A DNA stretch of 33,995 bases from Bacillota bacterium (GTDB lineage Bacteria > Bacillota > Sulfobacillia > Sulfobacillales > JAIMBI01). Below, one piece after another: positions 15,994 to 24,080 of this stretch (position 1 is its first letter; every line of letters starts with the position of its first letter). A program made the position numbers and the translations under genes. Under the pieces are notes generated by a model. That model was not told where the DNA came from and ran no database searches. It saw only the letters and a program-made list of their open reading frames with translations. Where the stretch lies: NCBI GenBank assembly GCA_021846565.1, contig JAJZWS010000032.1, positions 1 to 33,995 of the forward strand, read 5' to 3'.

Positions 15994-16759
15994 ATGGCCG
16001 ACCAGAGGGTGGACGCCCTCCTCGGGCCCCTCGTCGACAAGCAGGACCGGATTCGCCGGGCGCCCTCCCTGCCCGATGCCAGTCTGGAGTCGTTGTTCGG
16101 CGACTATACGCTGCGGCACGCGCACGCCACCACCGCCATTGAAGGCAACACGCTGACCGTCCACGAAGCGCAAGAGGTACTCGAAGCGGGGACGACCATC
16201 CCGGGAAAATCCCTGGGGAACACATCGAGGTTGTCAATGCGCACGCCGCATGGCTCTGGCTGCGCCAAACGATCGGCCAGGGCATCCCGTTCGTCGAACA
16301 CACCGGGTTGGAGGTCCACCGGCGGCTGATGCAGGGACTCCTCGGGGATGACGCCGGCTTTTATCGCCGATCCCGATCTATATTCGGGGGTCTCGTCACG
16401 TTCCGCCGACCGCGATCACCGTGATGGATCTCATAGCGGCGTGGGCCATCTCCTACACGCGGGGTGCCGGAGATCAGAACCCCGTGGCGTTTGCTGCCCA
16501 TGCCCAAATCGTCCTCGCGGGGATCCATCCCTTCGCCGATGGGAACGGTCGAACCTGTCACCTGGTGAACAACGCTCTGCTGCTGGAGAATCATTATCCG
16601 CCGGCGCTTTACTCCCTGACCGCCCGCAGCGCGTATCTGAGCGCTTTGCAACGGGCTCAAGGGCACCCCGATCCCGCCCCGTTCATCACCGTCACCGCCA
16701 CGGCGACGGAGGGGATGCTGGATCGCTGGCTTCACCACGCCGACGCCAACGCGCCATAG
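15994..16759 (+). pseudogene. Fic family protein, two frameshifts
   Basis: Fic proteins transfer AMP or a related group to target proteins, and some are toxin-antitoxin toxins. The first frame gives the Fic N-terminus (FGDYTLRHAHATTAIEGNTL, then TIPGKSL), including the IEGN typical of this group. Near the G-run at 16215-16218 the reading must shift, continuing as GEHIEVVNAHAAWLWLRQT and FYRRSRS. A second shift near 16374-16380 leads to YIRGSRHVPPTAITVMDL and the last frame. That frame carries the catalytic HPFADGNGR (16526-16552) and ends at 16759. All parts of a full-length gene are present, so decay is recent, unless both shifts are sequencing errors. No antitoxin partner is adjacent. Confidence 0.85.
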
Positions 16760-16813
16760 TCCCAGGCATAAGATCCCAAGACCCGCCTCCAAGCTTTTCA
16801 CGGACGTCCGGCG

Positions 16814-17650
16814 CTAAGCTTCTGTCAGACCCGGTGGAACCCACTGGTACAGCTCGAGCGGGCACACCACGTCAAATCCCAGGCGCTCGCAGATGGGGGC
16901 CGAGGTGGTGCGCACGGCCTGCACGACGGCTGTGGTATAGCCCCGGGCGTGGGCATCCCGGAGGCGCTGTGCCACCAGCGCCCTGTACAGCCCCCGGTGG
17001 CGGTGCGTCGGCAGGGTGGCCGAGCCCCCCAGCACCATGGTGTCACCGTCAGGGTGGTAGAAGGCAAAGGACCACGCCACCGGGTCCGGCGTGTCATCCA
17101 CCCAGGCGAGATAGATGGCGGCTTGGTCACCCAGCGCATCCAGCAGGAGCAAAAAGCAGTCGAAGGCGTCTTCCGTCGCGCCGAAGCCGTAGGCGGCCGC
17201 CAGCATGGCTTTGTGCGGGAGCGCCTCCGCCCTGGTGACGCGTCGGATGGTGGTGCCGGCCGACGTGGGCATCTCCGGATCGAGCGGGTGCTGCACCATG
17301 CCCCACATCGCTTCGTTGTCTTTGCGGGTCAAGCCGTGCGCTAAAAGACGCTGGCCCAAGTTGCCGGGTGTCGACGTGGGGCCCACTATCCAGCTGAACA
17401 TTTTGCCCTGTTCACGGTAGTAGTCCAGCACGCTCGCGATGCCGCGGTCCACCGTGGCTTCGGTCAGGGTGGACAGGCCCACCAGGTTGACCGCGGGATC
17501 CTGGACGACGGTGCACCGGGCCGTGACGCCGTCCAGCGATGCCCGCCAAAGCACCTCTTCGTGCCCGGAGATGGTCAGGCTGATGCCCCCGCAGGTTTCA
17601 TCAATCCGCTGCAAGAGGAGATCGTCGTTCGTGTTGCTCCGGCTGTTCAT
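16814..17650 (-). CDS. GNAT family N-acetyltransferase
   Basis: A 278-aa predicted cytoplasmic acetyltransferase. The C-terminal half holds the GNAT fold: VAWSFAFYHPDGDTMVLGGS, then the acetyl-CoA loop THRHRGLYRALVAQRL, then ICERLGFDVV near the end. The N-terminal half (about 1-130) is probably a second, degenerate GNAT-like lobe, as in two-lobed members; its YREQGKMFSWIVGPTSTP supports this. The ATG at 17650 is used although the nearest purine-rich site (AAAGGAG) is about 17 nt away, so the exact start is uncertain. It is convergent with the broken fic gene and stands alone. The substrate is unknown. Confidence 0.8.
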   Translation of the reverse strand: MNSRSNTNDDLLLQRIDETCGGISLTISGHEEVLWRASLDGVTARCTVVQDPAVNLVGLSTLTEATVDRGIASVLDYYREQGKMFSWIVGPTSTPGNLGQRLLAHGLTRKDNEAMWGMVQHPLDPEMPTSAGTTIRRVTRAEALPHKAMLAAAYGFGATEDAFDCFLLLLDALGDQAAIYLAWVDDTPDPVAWSFAFYHPDGDTMVLGGSATLPTHRHRGLYRALVAQRLRDAHARGYTTAVVQAVRTTSAPICERLGFDVVCPLELYQWVPPGLTEA

Positions 17651-17821
17651 GCTGGGTCGCAGGCCACTCCTTTCACGACTGTCGGGCCGGTTGCCAGTAT
17701 ACCAGTCCAGCCGAGGCCGCTGGACTCATTGGCCTCTCGCCAGACTCACGGCGGTGCCCGCCACGGGGTGTTGCATCTGCGGAGGTCGGCTCGCCGACAG
17801 AGCGGCCGAGGAGCGTCTCTC

Positions 17822-17950
17822 TGGCTATCACGGGGGCAATTGCTGTCGCTCGAGGCCGTACGGGACGATCTGCATGCCCAGGTGGGCGATCGAGTTCGGC
17901 TGACGGTGGTTGGACGAAAGACCGTGCTGCTCCGACTGCAGAAGCAGCCG
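17822..17950 (+). pseudogene. AbrB/MazE-like antitoxin remnant
   Basis: About 43 codons read as a swapped-hairpin DNA-binding domain: SRGQLLSLEAVRDDLHA, then QVGDRVRLTV and VLLRLQ. This matches the AbrB/SpoVT pattern (GQ, a helix, GDRV, beta strands). No start codon or ribosome-binding site is obvious. The frame runs on into unrelated Arg-rich sequence and then the PIN remnant. It is probably the decayed antitoxin half of a VapBC-type pair. Confidence 0.45.
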
Positions 17951-18151
17951 TCGGCGGCATTCCGGTACGGCGTGCGGGGGACCCCTCTGCCTGACGAGAG
18001 GTGCCACGTGTCCTGGGAGGACAGTGGCACACGGGCACATCAGGCGCGGTCCTGGAGGAACCGCGCGTCGGACCACCGTGAGTCGCCGGGCGGGCGCACT
18101 CGCCCGAGGTCGCGAGCGTGTTCGAGTGCGCGGCGGCGGGCAAGGGCACTG

Positions 18152-18439
18152 AAGCTCTCACTGGCGGTGGTCGTCAGGGAATGCCGCGAGACCCTGCCTC
18201 AGGTCACGAAGCGGGGTAAAGCGCCGATTGCCGAGGCACAGAGCGACGTGATGGCGCTTAAGGGGGTACGCACCGAGAAGCGAGACATCTTGGAACGCGC
18301 TCTGGCCGTGTATGCGCGGCGCGGCCGTGTGGACTTCGTGGACGTCTATCGGGCGCAAGCGGTCCTCGCGAAAGGGCCGCCGCACGTCGCCACGTTCAAC
18401 GTCCCGGGCTTGACGGCCCGCCGCCCCGAGGCCCGGTAG
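18152..18439 (+). pseudogene. PIN-domain (VapC-like) toxin remnant
   Basis: The last ~95 codons of an open frame resemble the middle and end of a VapC toxin: AVVVRECRETL, then IAEAQSDVMALKGV, EKRDILERALAVYARRG, VDFVDVYRAQAVL and VATFNVPGL. The N-terminal strand with the first catalytic Asp (DTN motif) is missing. The usual terminal TFD reads TFN, which would remove another acidic ligand. An RNase function is therefore unlikely. It lies about 200 bp after the antitoxin-like remnant in the same frame. Confidence 0.5.
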
Positions 18440-18495
18440 CGATCCGGGCAGGAATTGGGGAGGCGTTCGAGAAGTCGACGGGGGGAGGTGAGCGC

Positions 18496-20385
18496 GTGAG
18501 CTTCACGTTGAGCGATTTACACCGCGTGGTGACCCTGTCCCATCCGGTCGTGCATCCCGAGGGGCATGGCGGGGTGGCGGTCCACCAAACCGCCCTGCCC
18601 GATGGCAGCGGGTACTGTCGGCGGATTTTGTGGGTTGCGCCCGAAGAACGGCGGTTTCTGACCAGCGGGCCCGGCGACACCGCGCCGGCCTTTGGGGACG
18701 ACGGCACGGATCTGTGGTTCGTGCGCACCCAAGACGAGTTGGGCCAGGTGTACCGCCTGCCCTGGGCGGGCGGCGAGGCCGTGCCCGTGGGGCCGCGCTG
18801 GGAGGGGGCGTCCCGGGTGCTGCCGCTTCCCGATGGCCGGGTCGTGGTGGCGGCCAAACGGCCGGTGGAGGGTGCGCGACCGGAACCGGTCTGGCCGCGG
18901 CACTATCGGCGGTGGCAGTGGCACTACGACGGCGCGGGATTCTTTGAGGAGCCCACGCGGCTGTACCTCGTCACCGCGGGCACCACCGACGTCCTGGACG
19001 ACAGTCCCTACGACGTGTCCAACGCGGTGCTGTCGCCAGACGGGATCTCGGTCGTGTACACCCGCCTGGCAGACGAGGCCGCAGCCGCCACGGAGCGCGC
19101 GGACCTGTTTTGCGTGAATCTTACCGGGGTGCCCCACGTGGAGCGCCTGACCGAGGGCCCCGTGGCGGTAGGGTCCGCGGCCCCCATGGCCGACGGGACG
19201 ATTTGGTTTTACGGGGACGACCGCCGCTTTGGGCCGGCGACGGTGGGGCAGCTGTATCGCCGCACCCCCGACGGGCACGTGGTGCGGGAGCTGTTCGGCG
19301 AAGAGTGGGCCATTGGGAATGCGCTGTCGAGCGACACCCACGTGCCGGTCGGACCCGGGGGCCCGCGTGTGGCTGGTGGCTTCGTGTATGGCCTGGCTAC
19401 GTGGCACGGCACCACGAAAATTTGGTGTCGGCCGGCGGCGGGTGGGGGGACGCCGGAGGTGGTCGACGCCCCGGACCCAGTGGTTTATGAGCTGGGGGCG
19501 CACGAAGACGCCCTGCTGTACGTCTCCGCCAGCCTCGAGGGCTTGGACGCCATCCACTTTCGCAGCGGCGCCGGTCACGACATCCGGCTCACCGATGACA
19601 ACGATTGGGCCGGCGACACCCTGACCGCCACCGAGGAAATCGCGGTGACGGCTTCGGATGGGCTCACTATTCCCGCGTATGTGACCGGACGGGTGTCGGG
19701 CGCCCACCGGGCCGCCATCCTGTTTGTGCACGGGGGCCCGCATGGGGCCTACGGCTTGACCCCTCGGTTCGATGCGCAGGTCATGGCCCAGGATTACACG
19801 GTCATCCAGGTGAACCCGCGCGGGAGCATGGGATACGGTCAGGCGTTTCAAGACGCCGTGCGCGGCGACTGGGGCGGTGCCGACATGGCCGACTTGGTGG
19901 CGGTGGTGGACCAGCTGGTGGCGGCCGGGGACATCGACGGCGAGCGTCTGTACGTGACCGGAGGCTCGTACGGCGGCTTCATGACCTCGTGGATTGTGGG
20001 CCACACCAACCGCTTCAAGGCGGCGTCCGCCGTGGTGCCGGTCACCAACCTGGTGTCGTTCTACGGCACCAGCGACATCGGGTGGTGGTTTGCGCCGGGT
20101 GAGGTGGGGCCCGACTTGTGGGAGGACCCCCAGCGCCTGTGGAAGCAGTCCCCGCTGGCCTATGCGCCCAACATACGGACCCCCACCCAGGTCATGGCGG
20201 GGGAAGACGACCAGCGGTGTCCCATTGAGCAGGCCGAGCAGCTGTATGTGGCGTTGAAGCGCTTTGGTGTGGACACGGAGTTTCTGCGGTATCCCGGCTC
20301 GCACGGGTTTGGTGCGCTGTCCAAGCCTACGCTGCGGCAGGACCGCCTGCGGCGCCTATTGGAATGGTTCCGCACGCATCCCTGA
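18496..20385 (+). CDS. S9C-type acylaminoacyl/dipeptidyl peptidase
   Basis: A 629-aa predicted cytoplasmic serine peptidase of family S9 (acylaminoacyl-peptidase/YuxL type), removing N-terminal residues or dipeptides from short peptides. An N-terminal seven-bladed propeller (about 1-370) is followed by an alpha/beta-hydrolase domain with HGGPHGAYG (oxyanion region), NPRGSMGYGQAF, Ser491 in GGSYGG, Asp572 in GEDDQRCP and His603 in GSHGFG. There is no signal peptide. The GTG at 18496 follows GGGAGGTG at about 6 nt. The 16-nt initiation region is identical to that of the minus-strand gene starting at 21347. It is monocistronic, and no clear terminator was found after it. It is the second S9 peptidase in the window but not a close copy of the first. 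Confidence 0.9.
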   Translation: MSFTLSDLHRVVTLSHPVVHPEGHGGVAVHQTALPDGSGYCRRILWVAPEERRFLTSGPGDTAPAFGDDGTDLWFVRTQDELGQVYRLPWAGGEAVPVGPRWEGASRVLPLPDGRVVVAAKRPVEGARPEPVWPRHYRRWQWHYDGAGFFEEPTRLYLVTAGTTDVLDDSPYDVSNAVLSPDGISVVYTRLADEAAAATERADLFCVNLTGVPHVERLTEGPVAVGSAAPMADGTIWFYGDDRRFGPATVGQLYRRTPDGHVVRELFGEEWAIGNALSSDTHVPVGPGGPRVAGGFVYGLATWHGTTKIWCRPAAGGGTPEVVDAPDPVVYELGAHEDALLYVSASLEGLDAIHFRSGAGHDIRLTDDNDWAGDTLTATEEIAVTASDGLTIPAYVTGRVSGAHRAAILFVHGGPHGAYGLTPRFDAQVMAQDYTVIQVNPRGSMGYGQAFQDAVRGDWGGADMADLVAVVDQLVAAGDIDGERLYVTGGSYGGFMTSWIVGHTNRFKAASAVVPVTNLVSFYGTSDIGWWFAPGEVGPDLWEDPQRLWKQSPLAYAPNIRTPTQVMAGEDDQRCPIEQAEQLYVALKRFGVDTEFLRYPGSHGFGALSKPTLRQDRLRRLLEWFRTHP

Positions 20386-20582
20386 CGGGAAGGCTAGACT
20401 TCACGCGATACGCCCACGGGCCGGCCGCACGCCGGGCCGCGGGTGTTGGCGGGCTCGTCGCTCCCTGGGGCGATGCGCCGGCACGGCCCGATATGCCTCA
20501 GCCGGGCCTCGGCAACGGCCAGCAGGCCACCCAGAAGAAAAGTAGCCGACCCTGCGCCCTGATCGGTGCGCGGTGGGGTTGT

Positions 20583-21347
20583 CTACGTCGAAAGGTAGCG
20601 CGCAATGCGGTCGCGGTTTGACGCGAGGCTGGAGAACTGCTTGTCGCAGACGTCGCTGAGCCGCGCCAGGACCTTTCGGGTGATCGATTCCTGATCCTCG
20701 AAGATGGCGACGGCCTCGTGCGAGAGTTGCCATTTCTCGAACTGCAGCAGCGTGATGGTGGCATCGCGCACGCGATCGTCGTTCGACAGCGCGAAAACGG
20801 TTGTGGGCGTGCCTGCGGGGCGGTCGATGCGGGCATCGGCCACATATTTTCCCCCGGGGTCTCGGGGGTCGTGCCAGTCAAATGTTAACCGGTCGCTGGG
20901 GATCGACTCGCGCAGGAGGCTTCGGAGGTCCTCCAGGAACGTGGACCGCGCGTACTCGCGGGACAAGTACGACACATCGGAGATCCTCAACAGGCCCTGC
21001 ACGAAGTTGAACAGCGCATCCCCGTACTGTTCACCGGGGACCGACAGCAACAGTTCGCCCTCCCGGTCCTCCATGAAAAAGCCGGCCAGCGCGGCATCGA
21101 TGATCCGTCGGCGCGTGCCCCGATGGAGATCCGCGTCATCGATACTGTAGGTGAGGTGCATCAGGGTATGTCCCTCGTCGGACAACTGCCAGGAAGCGCC
21201 GTCCCGTCGGAGCACGACGACCAAGTGGTCCCCATCATCAAACTGAAATGGTGTAAGCACCCGGTACCGGCCCAAGCCCTCCGGCACGAGGTCCACCTGG
21301 GCGGAAACCTTGGCGCGCAGGCTTTGCAGCATCTCCACTGGTTCCAC
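20583..21347 (-). CDS. DUF1828/DUF1829 domain protein
   Basis: A 254-aa soluble protein of unknown function. The N-terminal part (about 25-110) matches the DUF1828 pattern: RYRVLTPFQFDDGDHLVVVL, then WQLSDEGHTLMHLTY and RRRIID. The C-terminal part (about 150-250) corresponds to DUF1829, with FDWHDPRDP and a final helical segment. No catalytic motif is evident to me. The GTG at 21347 has GGGAGG 7 nt upstream. The start is 12 nt after the stop of the partner gene, so the two form an operon. The setting among decayed toxin genes suggests an accessory module such as toxin-antitoxin or defence, which is an inference. Confidence 0.75.
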   Translation of the reverse strand: MEPVEMLQSLRAKVSAQVDLVPEGLGRYRVLTPFQFDDGDHLVVVLRRDGASWQLSDEGHTLMHLTYSIDDADLHRGTRRRIIDAALAGFFMEDREGELLLSVPGEQYGDALFNFVQGLLRISDVSYLSREYARSTFLEDLRSLLRESIPSDRLTFDWHDPRDPGGKYVADARIDRPAGTPTTVFALSNDDRVRDATITLLQFEKWQLSHEAVAIFEDQESITRKVLARLSDVCDKQFSSLASNRDRIARYLST

Positions 21348-21359
21348 GCGCTCACCTCC

Positions 21360-21803
21360 CTAGAACAGTCTAGTTTGAGCGCCCGGTGGGAGTTCGATGT
21401 GGGCATCCTGCTGCATGCACGTGAGCGCCCCTTCAAAGTCACCATAGCGATTGGTGGGCTCCGCGTACCCATCCTCGTTCAATCCCACCGCCTGATACCG
21501 CTCGGTCGCTTCATGGATGTGAAACCCAACAAATCGCTCGCCCTCTAGGCGATTGGTATGCCATCGCCCGCTCTCCGCTACCCGCACGGCCAGTATAACC
21601 GAGAAGTCCAGGACGAACCTCGCGTTCTGACGAAGGATCAGGCGATATGTGTTTCCAGCGTCGCCCAGCAACGTCGCTTCGCCCTCGGTGTGCCCGGCCT
21701 TGGGCTTCATCCTGAAGGCTCGGTCGCCGAGACCGAACGGAAGCACCTTGCGCTCCTGCAACAGCGTGGCAATTTCGCCGTCCGTATAAATTACCGGCAT
21801 CAA
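21360..21803 (-). CDS. DUF6978-like small protein, partner of the DUF1828 protein
   Basis: A 147-aa soluble protein resembling the family I know as DUF6978, recalled from pattern and not checked: YRLILRQNARFVLDFSVIL, then GFHIHEATERYQ, and GYAEPTNRYGDFEGAL near the C-terminus. The TTG at 21803 and ATG at 21800 are adjacent possible starts; GGAGGTGAGG lies about 10 nt before the TTG. It is the first gene of a two-gene operon. A promoter-like pair sits upstream at 21834-21863. No catalytic residues are obvious, although the HIH motif is notable. It could be the antitoxin or sensor partner, but function is unknown. Confidence 0.65.
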   Translation of the reverse strand: MMPVIYTDGEIATLLQERKVLPFGLGDRAFRMKPKAGHTEGEATLLGDAGNTYRLILRQNARFVLDFSVILAVRVAESGRWHTNRLEGERFVGFHIHEATERYQAVGLNEDGYAEPTNRYGDFEGALTCMQQDAHIELPPGAQTRLF

Positions 21804-21833
21804 CCTTGCCTCACCTCCATCGAATGTCTGAAT

Positions 21834-21863
21834 ATTATCAAACCTAAGGAAGTCCGCCTACAA
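21834..21863 (-). promoter_or_regulatory. Candidate promoter of the DUF6978/DUF1828 operon
   Basis: On the minus strand TTGTAG (21858-21863) and GATAAT (21834-21839, preceded by TTT) are separated by 18 bp. The -10 element matches five of six consensus bases. This is the most A/T-rich stretch near the gene, and transcription would begin about 5 to 10 nt before the GGAGG. Confidence 0.5.
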
Positions 21864-22066
21864 CCGGAGGCGGACCGTGGTGAACCAGGTAGGTGGCCGT
21901 CCACAGGGACCCGAACTCGTTGACGATTGACGATTCGGCTCGGCAGGAATCTCGCAGGCGGTCGCGAAGACCAGTCCATGACGACCATGATCTTTCCCCA
22001 CGGGACCCGTGGAACGCCTCGCGTCAGCGGCTGGGGCTCCGCATCCGGGACTCGGATGCTGCGAGG

Positions 22067-22981
22067 ATGGTAGTGACCGTGCTGGCGCAAGGCAGCGGCG
22101 AGCCGGTGGGCGTGCCGGCTCCGCTCGATGCCCTGGCGGCCGAAGGGTTTCCGGTGGTGCACGTCCGCCTGGGGTCCACGGTGCGGGTGGAGTGGCCGCT
22201 GGAACCGGTGCGTCACAGCCAGGACGCCCTGACGGCGTTTGCGCGCTTCGCGCAGGAGGCCGTCTGGCCATCCGTCCTCAGTTCCCTCATCGTCCCGGAC
22301 GGGCGTCTCTTCGCGGCGTATGTCCCGGCCGTCTGGATCGGATCCGACGGCGCCCAGGTGCAGTGGCCCATGCTGGGCCTTGGTCTGTTGCTGGCGGCGC
22401 TGGCGCCGCCACCCTGGTTGGTGCTGACCGAGCGGGCCGTGCCGGCCCCACTGGTGGCCGAGCCGCGGATCGTGGCACACCGGCTCCAGTGCCTCACCGA
22501 GCGCCTGGGTTGGACCGTAGAGGGTTCTCGGCCGCCAGTGTCGGCGGCGACGGTCCGGTGGGGCCGCGGTACGGTGGTGGTGGTGGGTCGCGCGCCCGCA
22601 CCCGAATTCGTGGACGAGCTGGCGCACCGGCTGGCCCCGACGCCCGTGGTGGCGTCCGAGGTGGTGCACCCCTCGGGGAGGGACCCCTTGCCGGTGAATC
22701 TGGCCGTGTGGCCCGAGGACGAACTGGAGAGGGCCTGGCCGGCTGCCTGGGGCGCGGTGGTTCCCCCCGGGGACCGGGCGCCGGCCTGGGTCACCTCCTT
22801 GGTGCCCCAAGTGGGCGGGGACCAGCCCGACGCCTGGCCGGCCGTGACGCCGAATGAGTATGAGCGGGGGATGGCGCTGGCCACCTATGCGCGCGCGCAC
22901 CAGACACCTTTGGACGACGCGCATCCCGTGAGCCAGGCCCTGGCCCAGCTGTTGGCCCAGCGCTGTGAGCGCCCGTCATGA
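22067..22981 (+). CDS. Hypothetical protein in the glycosyltransferase-glf cassette
   Basis: I do not recognise this protein, 304 aa from the ATG at 22067. A hydrophobic stretch near the middle (MLGLGLLLAALAPPPWLVL) could be a membrane or buried segment. The rest is rich in Ala, Pro, Val and Trp with no catalytic signature I can name. The frame stays open upstream to a GTG at 21893, so the start is uncertain; the extra residues look charged and poorly conserved. The stop overlaps the glycosyltransferase start (ATGA), so the two are translationally coupled. A helper in the same glycan pathway is inferred from position alone. Confidence 0.5.
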   Translation: MVVTVLAQGSGEPVGVPAPLDALAAEGFPVVHVRLGSTVRVEWPLEPVRHSQDALTAFARFAQEAVWPSVLSSLIVPDGRLFAAYVPAVWIGSDGAQVQWPMLGLGLLLAALAPPPWLVLTERAVPAPLVAEPRIVAHRLQCLTERLGWTVEGSRPPVSAATVRWGRGTVVVVGRAPAPEFVDELAHRLAPTPVVASEVVHPSGRDPLPVNLAVWPEDELERAWPAAWGAVVPPGDRAPAWVTSLVPQVGGDQPDAWPAVTPNEYERGMALATYARAHQTPLDDAHPVSQALAQLLAQRCERPS

Positions 22982-24078
22982 GGAGGCCGGTGGTGTGGCT
23001 GTCGGCCGGCATGTTCGCGTGGCAGGGACGGCGGTTGGCGGACAACGCCCTCTTGATGCTGCGTGAGTGGACCGCCGAGCCGTCGGAGCACATGTTCATT
23101 CACATGGATCCGGTGAGCGTGGCGGGCGGTGTGCAGGCGCTCACCTACCGGGCGGCGCACGCCGGTCCGTTCTGGCGCGTTCTACCCGGCCACGCCCCGG
23201 CGCATGCCGACACGTTGGGCCGGCGGGCCGTCCCGGTGGCCCCCGGAAATCTGCACCAGAGCCTGCGGGAGCAGCCGCTGGTGGTGCACACCACCTCGCT
23301 TCACCTGAGTACGATGGGCGCGTTCTGGCGCCCTCTGCATCCAGACGTGCTGGTGTATGAGGTGATGGAAAATGTGGCGGACATGGATCCACCGCTGGCG
23401 GCCCTGCATCGGACGGTGTCGGCCGAGGCGGACGTCGTGGTGTCGATCTCCGACGCGACCACCGCGACGCTGGCGACGCCGCCCGAACGGGTGCTGGAGT
23501 TCGGATCGGGTGTGGACATGAGCTTCTGGCGCCGGCCGCCAGCGGTCCCGCGCTGGACCTTCGGGTTTTTCGGCAATCTCATGAATTGGATTGACTTCGA
23601 CTTGCTGGGGGCGCTGGCGCGGGCCCTGCCCGACGACCGCATCGTGCTCATCGGGCCTGTCTCTCCGGACTCGACCGCGCGCGTGTCGGCCCTGTTGGCG
23701 AATCACCGCCAGGTGGTGTACCAGCCCGCCGTGCCGTACGCCGCTCTCCCGGACTTGGTTCGCCACATGGCGGTTGCTTTGTTGCCCCGCACCCATGCCC
23801 CCCGGTCGCTGGCGGCCGACCCGCTGAAGCTCTACGAGTACCTTGCCGCGGGCAAACCCGTGGTCACCAGCATCCCCGTGCCCGATGCGGTGGCGCCGCA
23901 CGTGTACTACGGCGCCACCCGAGGCGGGTTTGTGGAGGCCTGCCGTCAGGCCCGCGACGATTGGCGCACAGGGCGGCACCGACCCTGGTCGCCTGAGGTG
24001 CGGGCCCTTTTGGAGGAGCGCAGCTGGCGCCGCCGGGCTACGGCCCTCTGGGATCGGGCCCTGGCCCGGATGGCGTAG
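22978..24078 (+). CDS. Glycosyltransferase, GT-B fold (GT4-like)
   Basis: A 366-aa predicted cytoplasmic or membrane-associated glycosyltransferase. The C-terminal nucleotide-sugar-binding domain shows FGFFGNLMNWIDFDLL (start of the domain), then IVLIGPVSPD, and the motif ADPLKLYEYLAAGKPVVTS with the acidic/Glu pair typical of GT4. The overall layout is like the teichuronic acid protein TuaH. The ATG at 22978 overlaps the preceding stop by 4 bp, and the UDP-galactopyranose mutase gene follows after 2 bp. Transfer of galactofuranose or assembly of a galactofuranose-containing surface glycan is inferred from that neighbour. The donor sugar cannot be read from the sequence. Confidence 0.8.
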   Translation: MRRPVVWLSAGMFAWQGRRLADNALLMLREWTAEPSEHMFIHMDPVSVAGGVQALTYRAAHAGPFWRVLPGHAPAHADTLGRRAVPVAPGNLHQSLREQPLVVHTTSLHLSTMGAFWRPLHPDVLVYEVMENVADMDPPLAALHRTVSAEADVVVSISDATTATLATPPERVLEFGSGVDMSFWRRPPAVPRWTFGFFGNLMNWIDFDLLGALARALPDDRIVLIGPVSPDSTARVSALLANHRQVVYQPAVPYAALPDLVRHMAVALLPRTHAPRSLAADPLKLYEYLAAGKPVVTSIPVPDAVAPHVYYGATRGGFVEACRQARDDWRTGRHRPWSPEVRALLEERSWRRRATALWDRALARMA

Positions 24079-24080
24079 GC

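Noticed and set aside
18517-20304. Minus-strand open frame of about 595 codons
   Set aside because: It is antisense to the S9C peptidase, whose catalytic triad is clear; the composition is that of a shadow frame.
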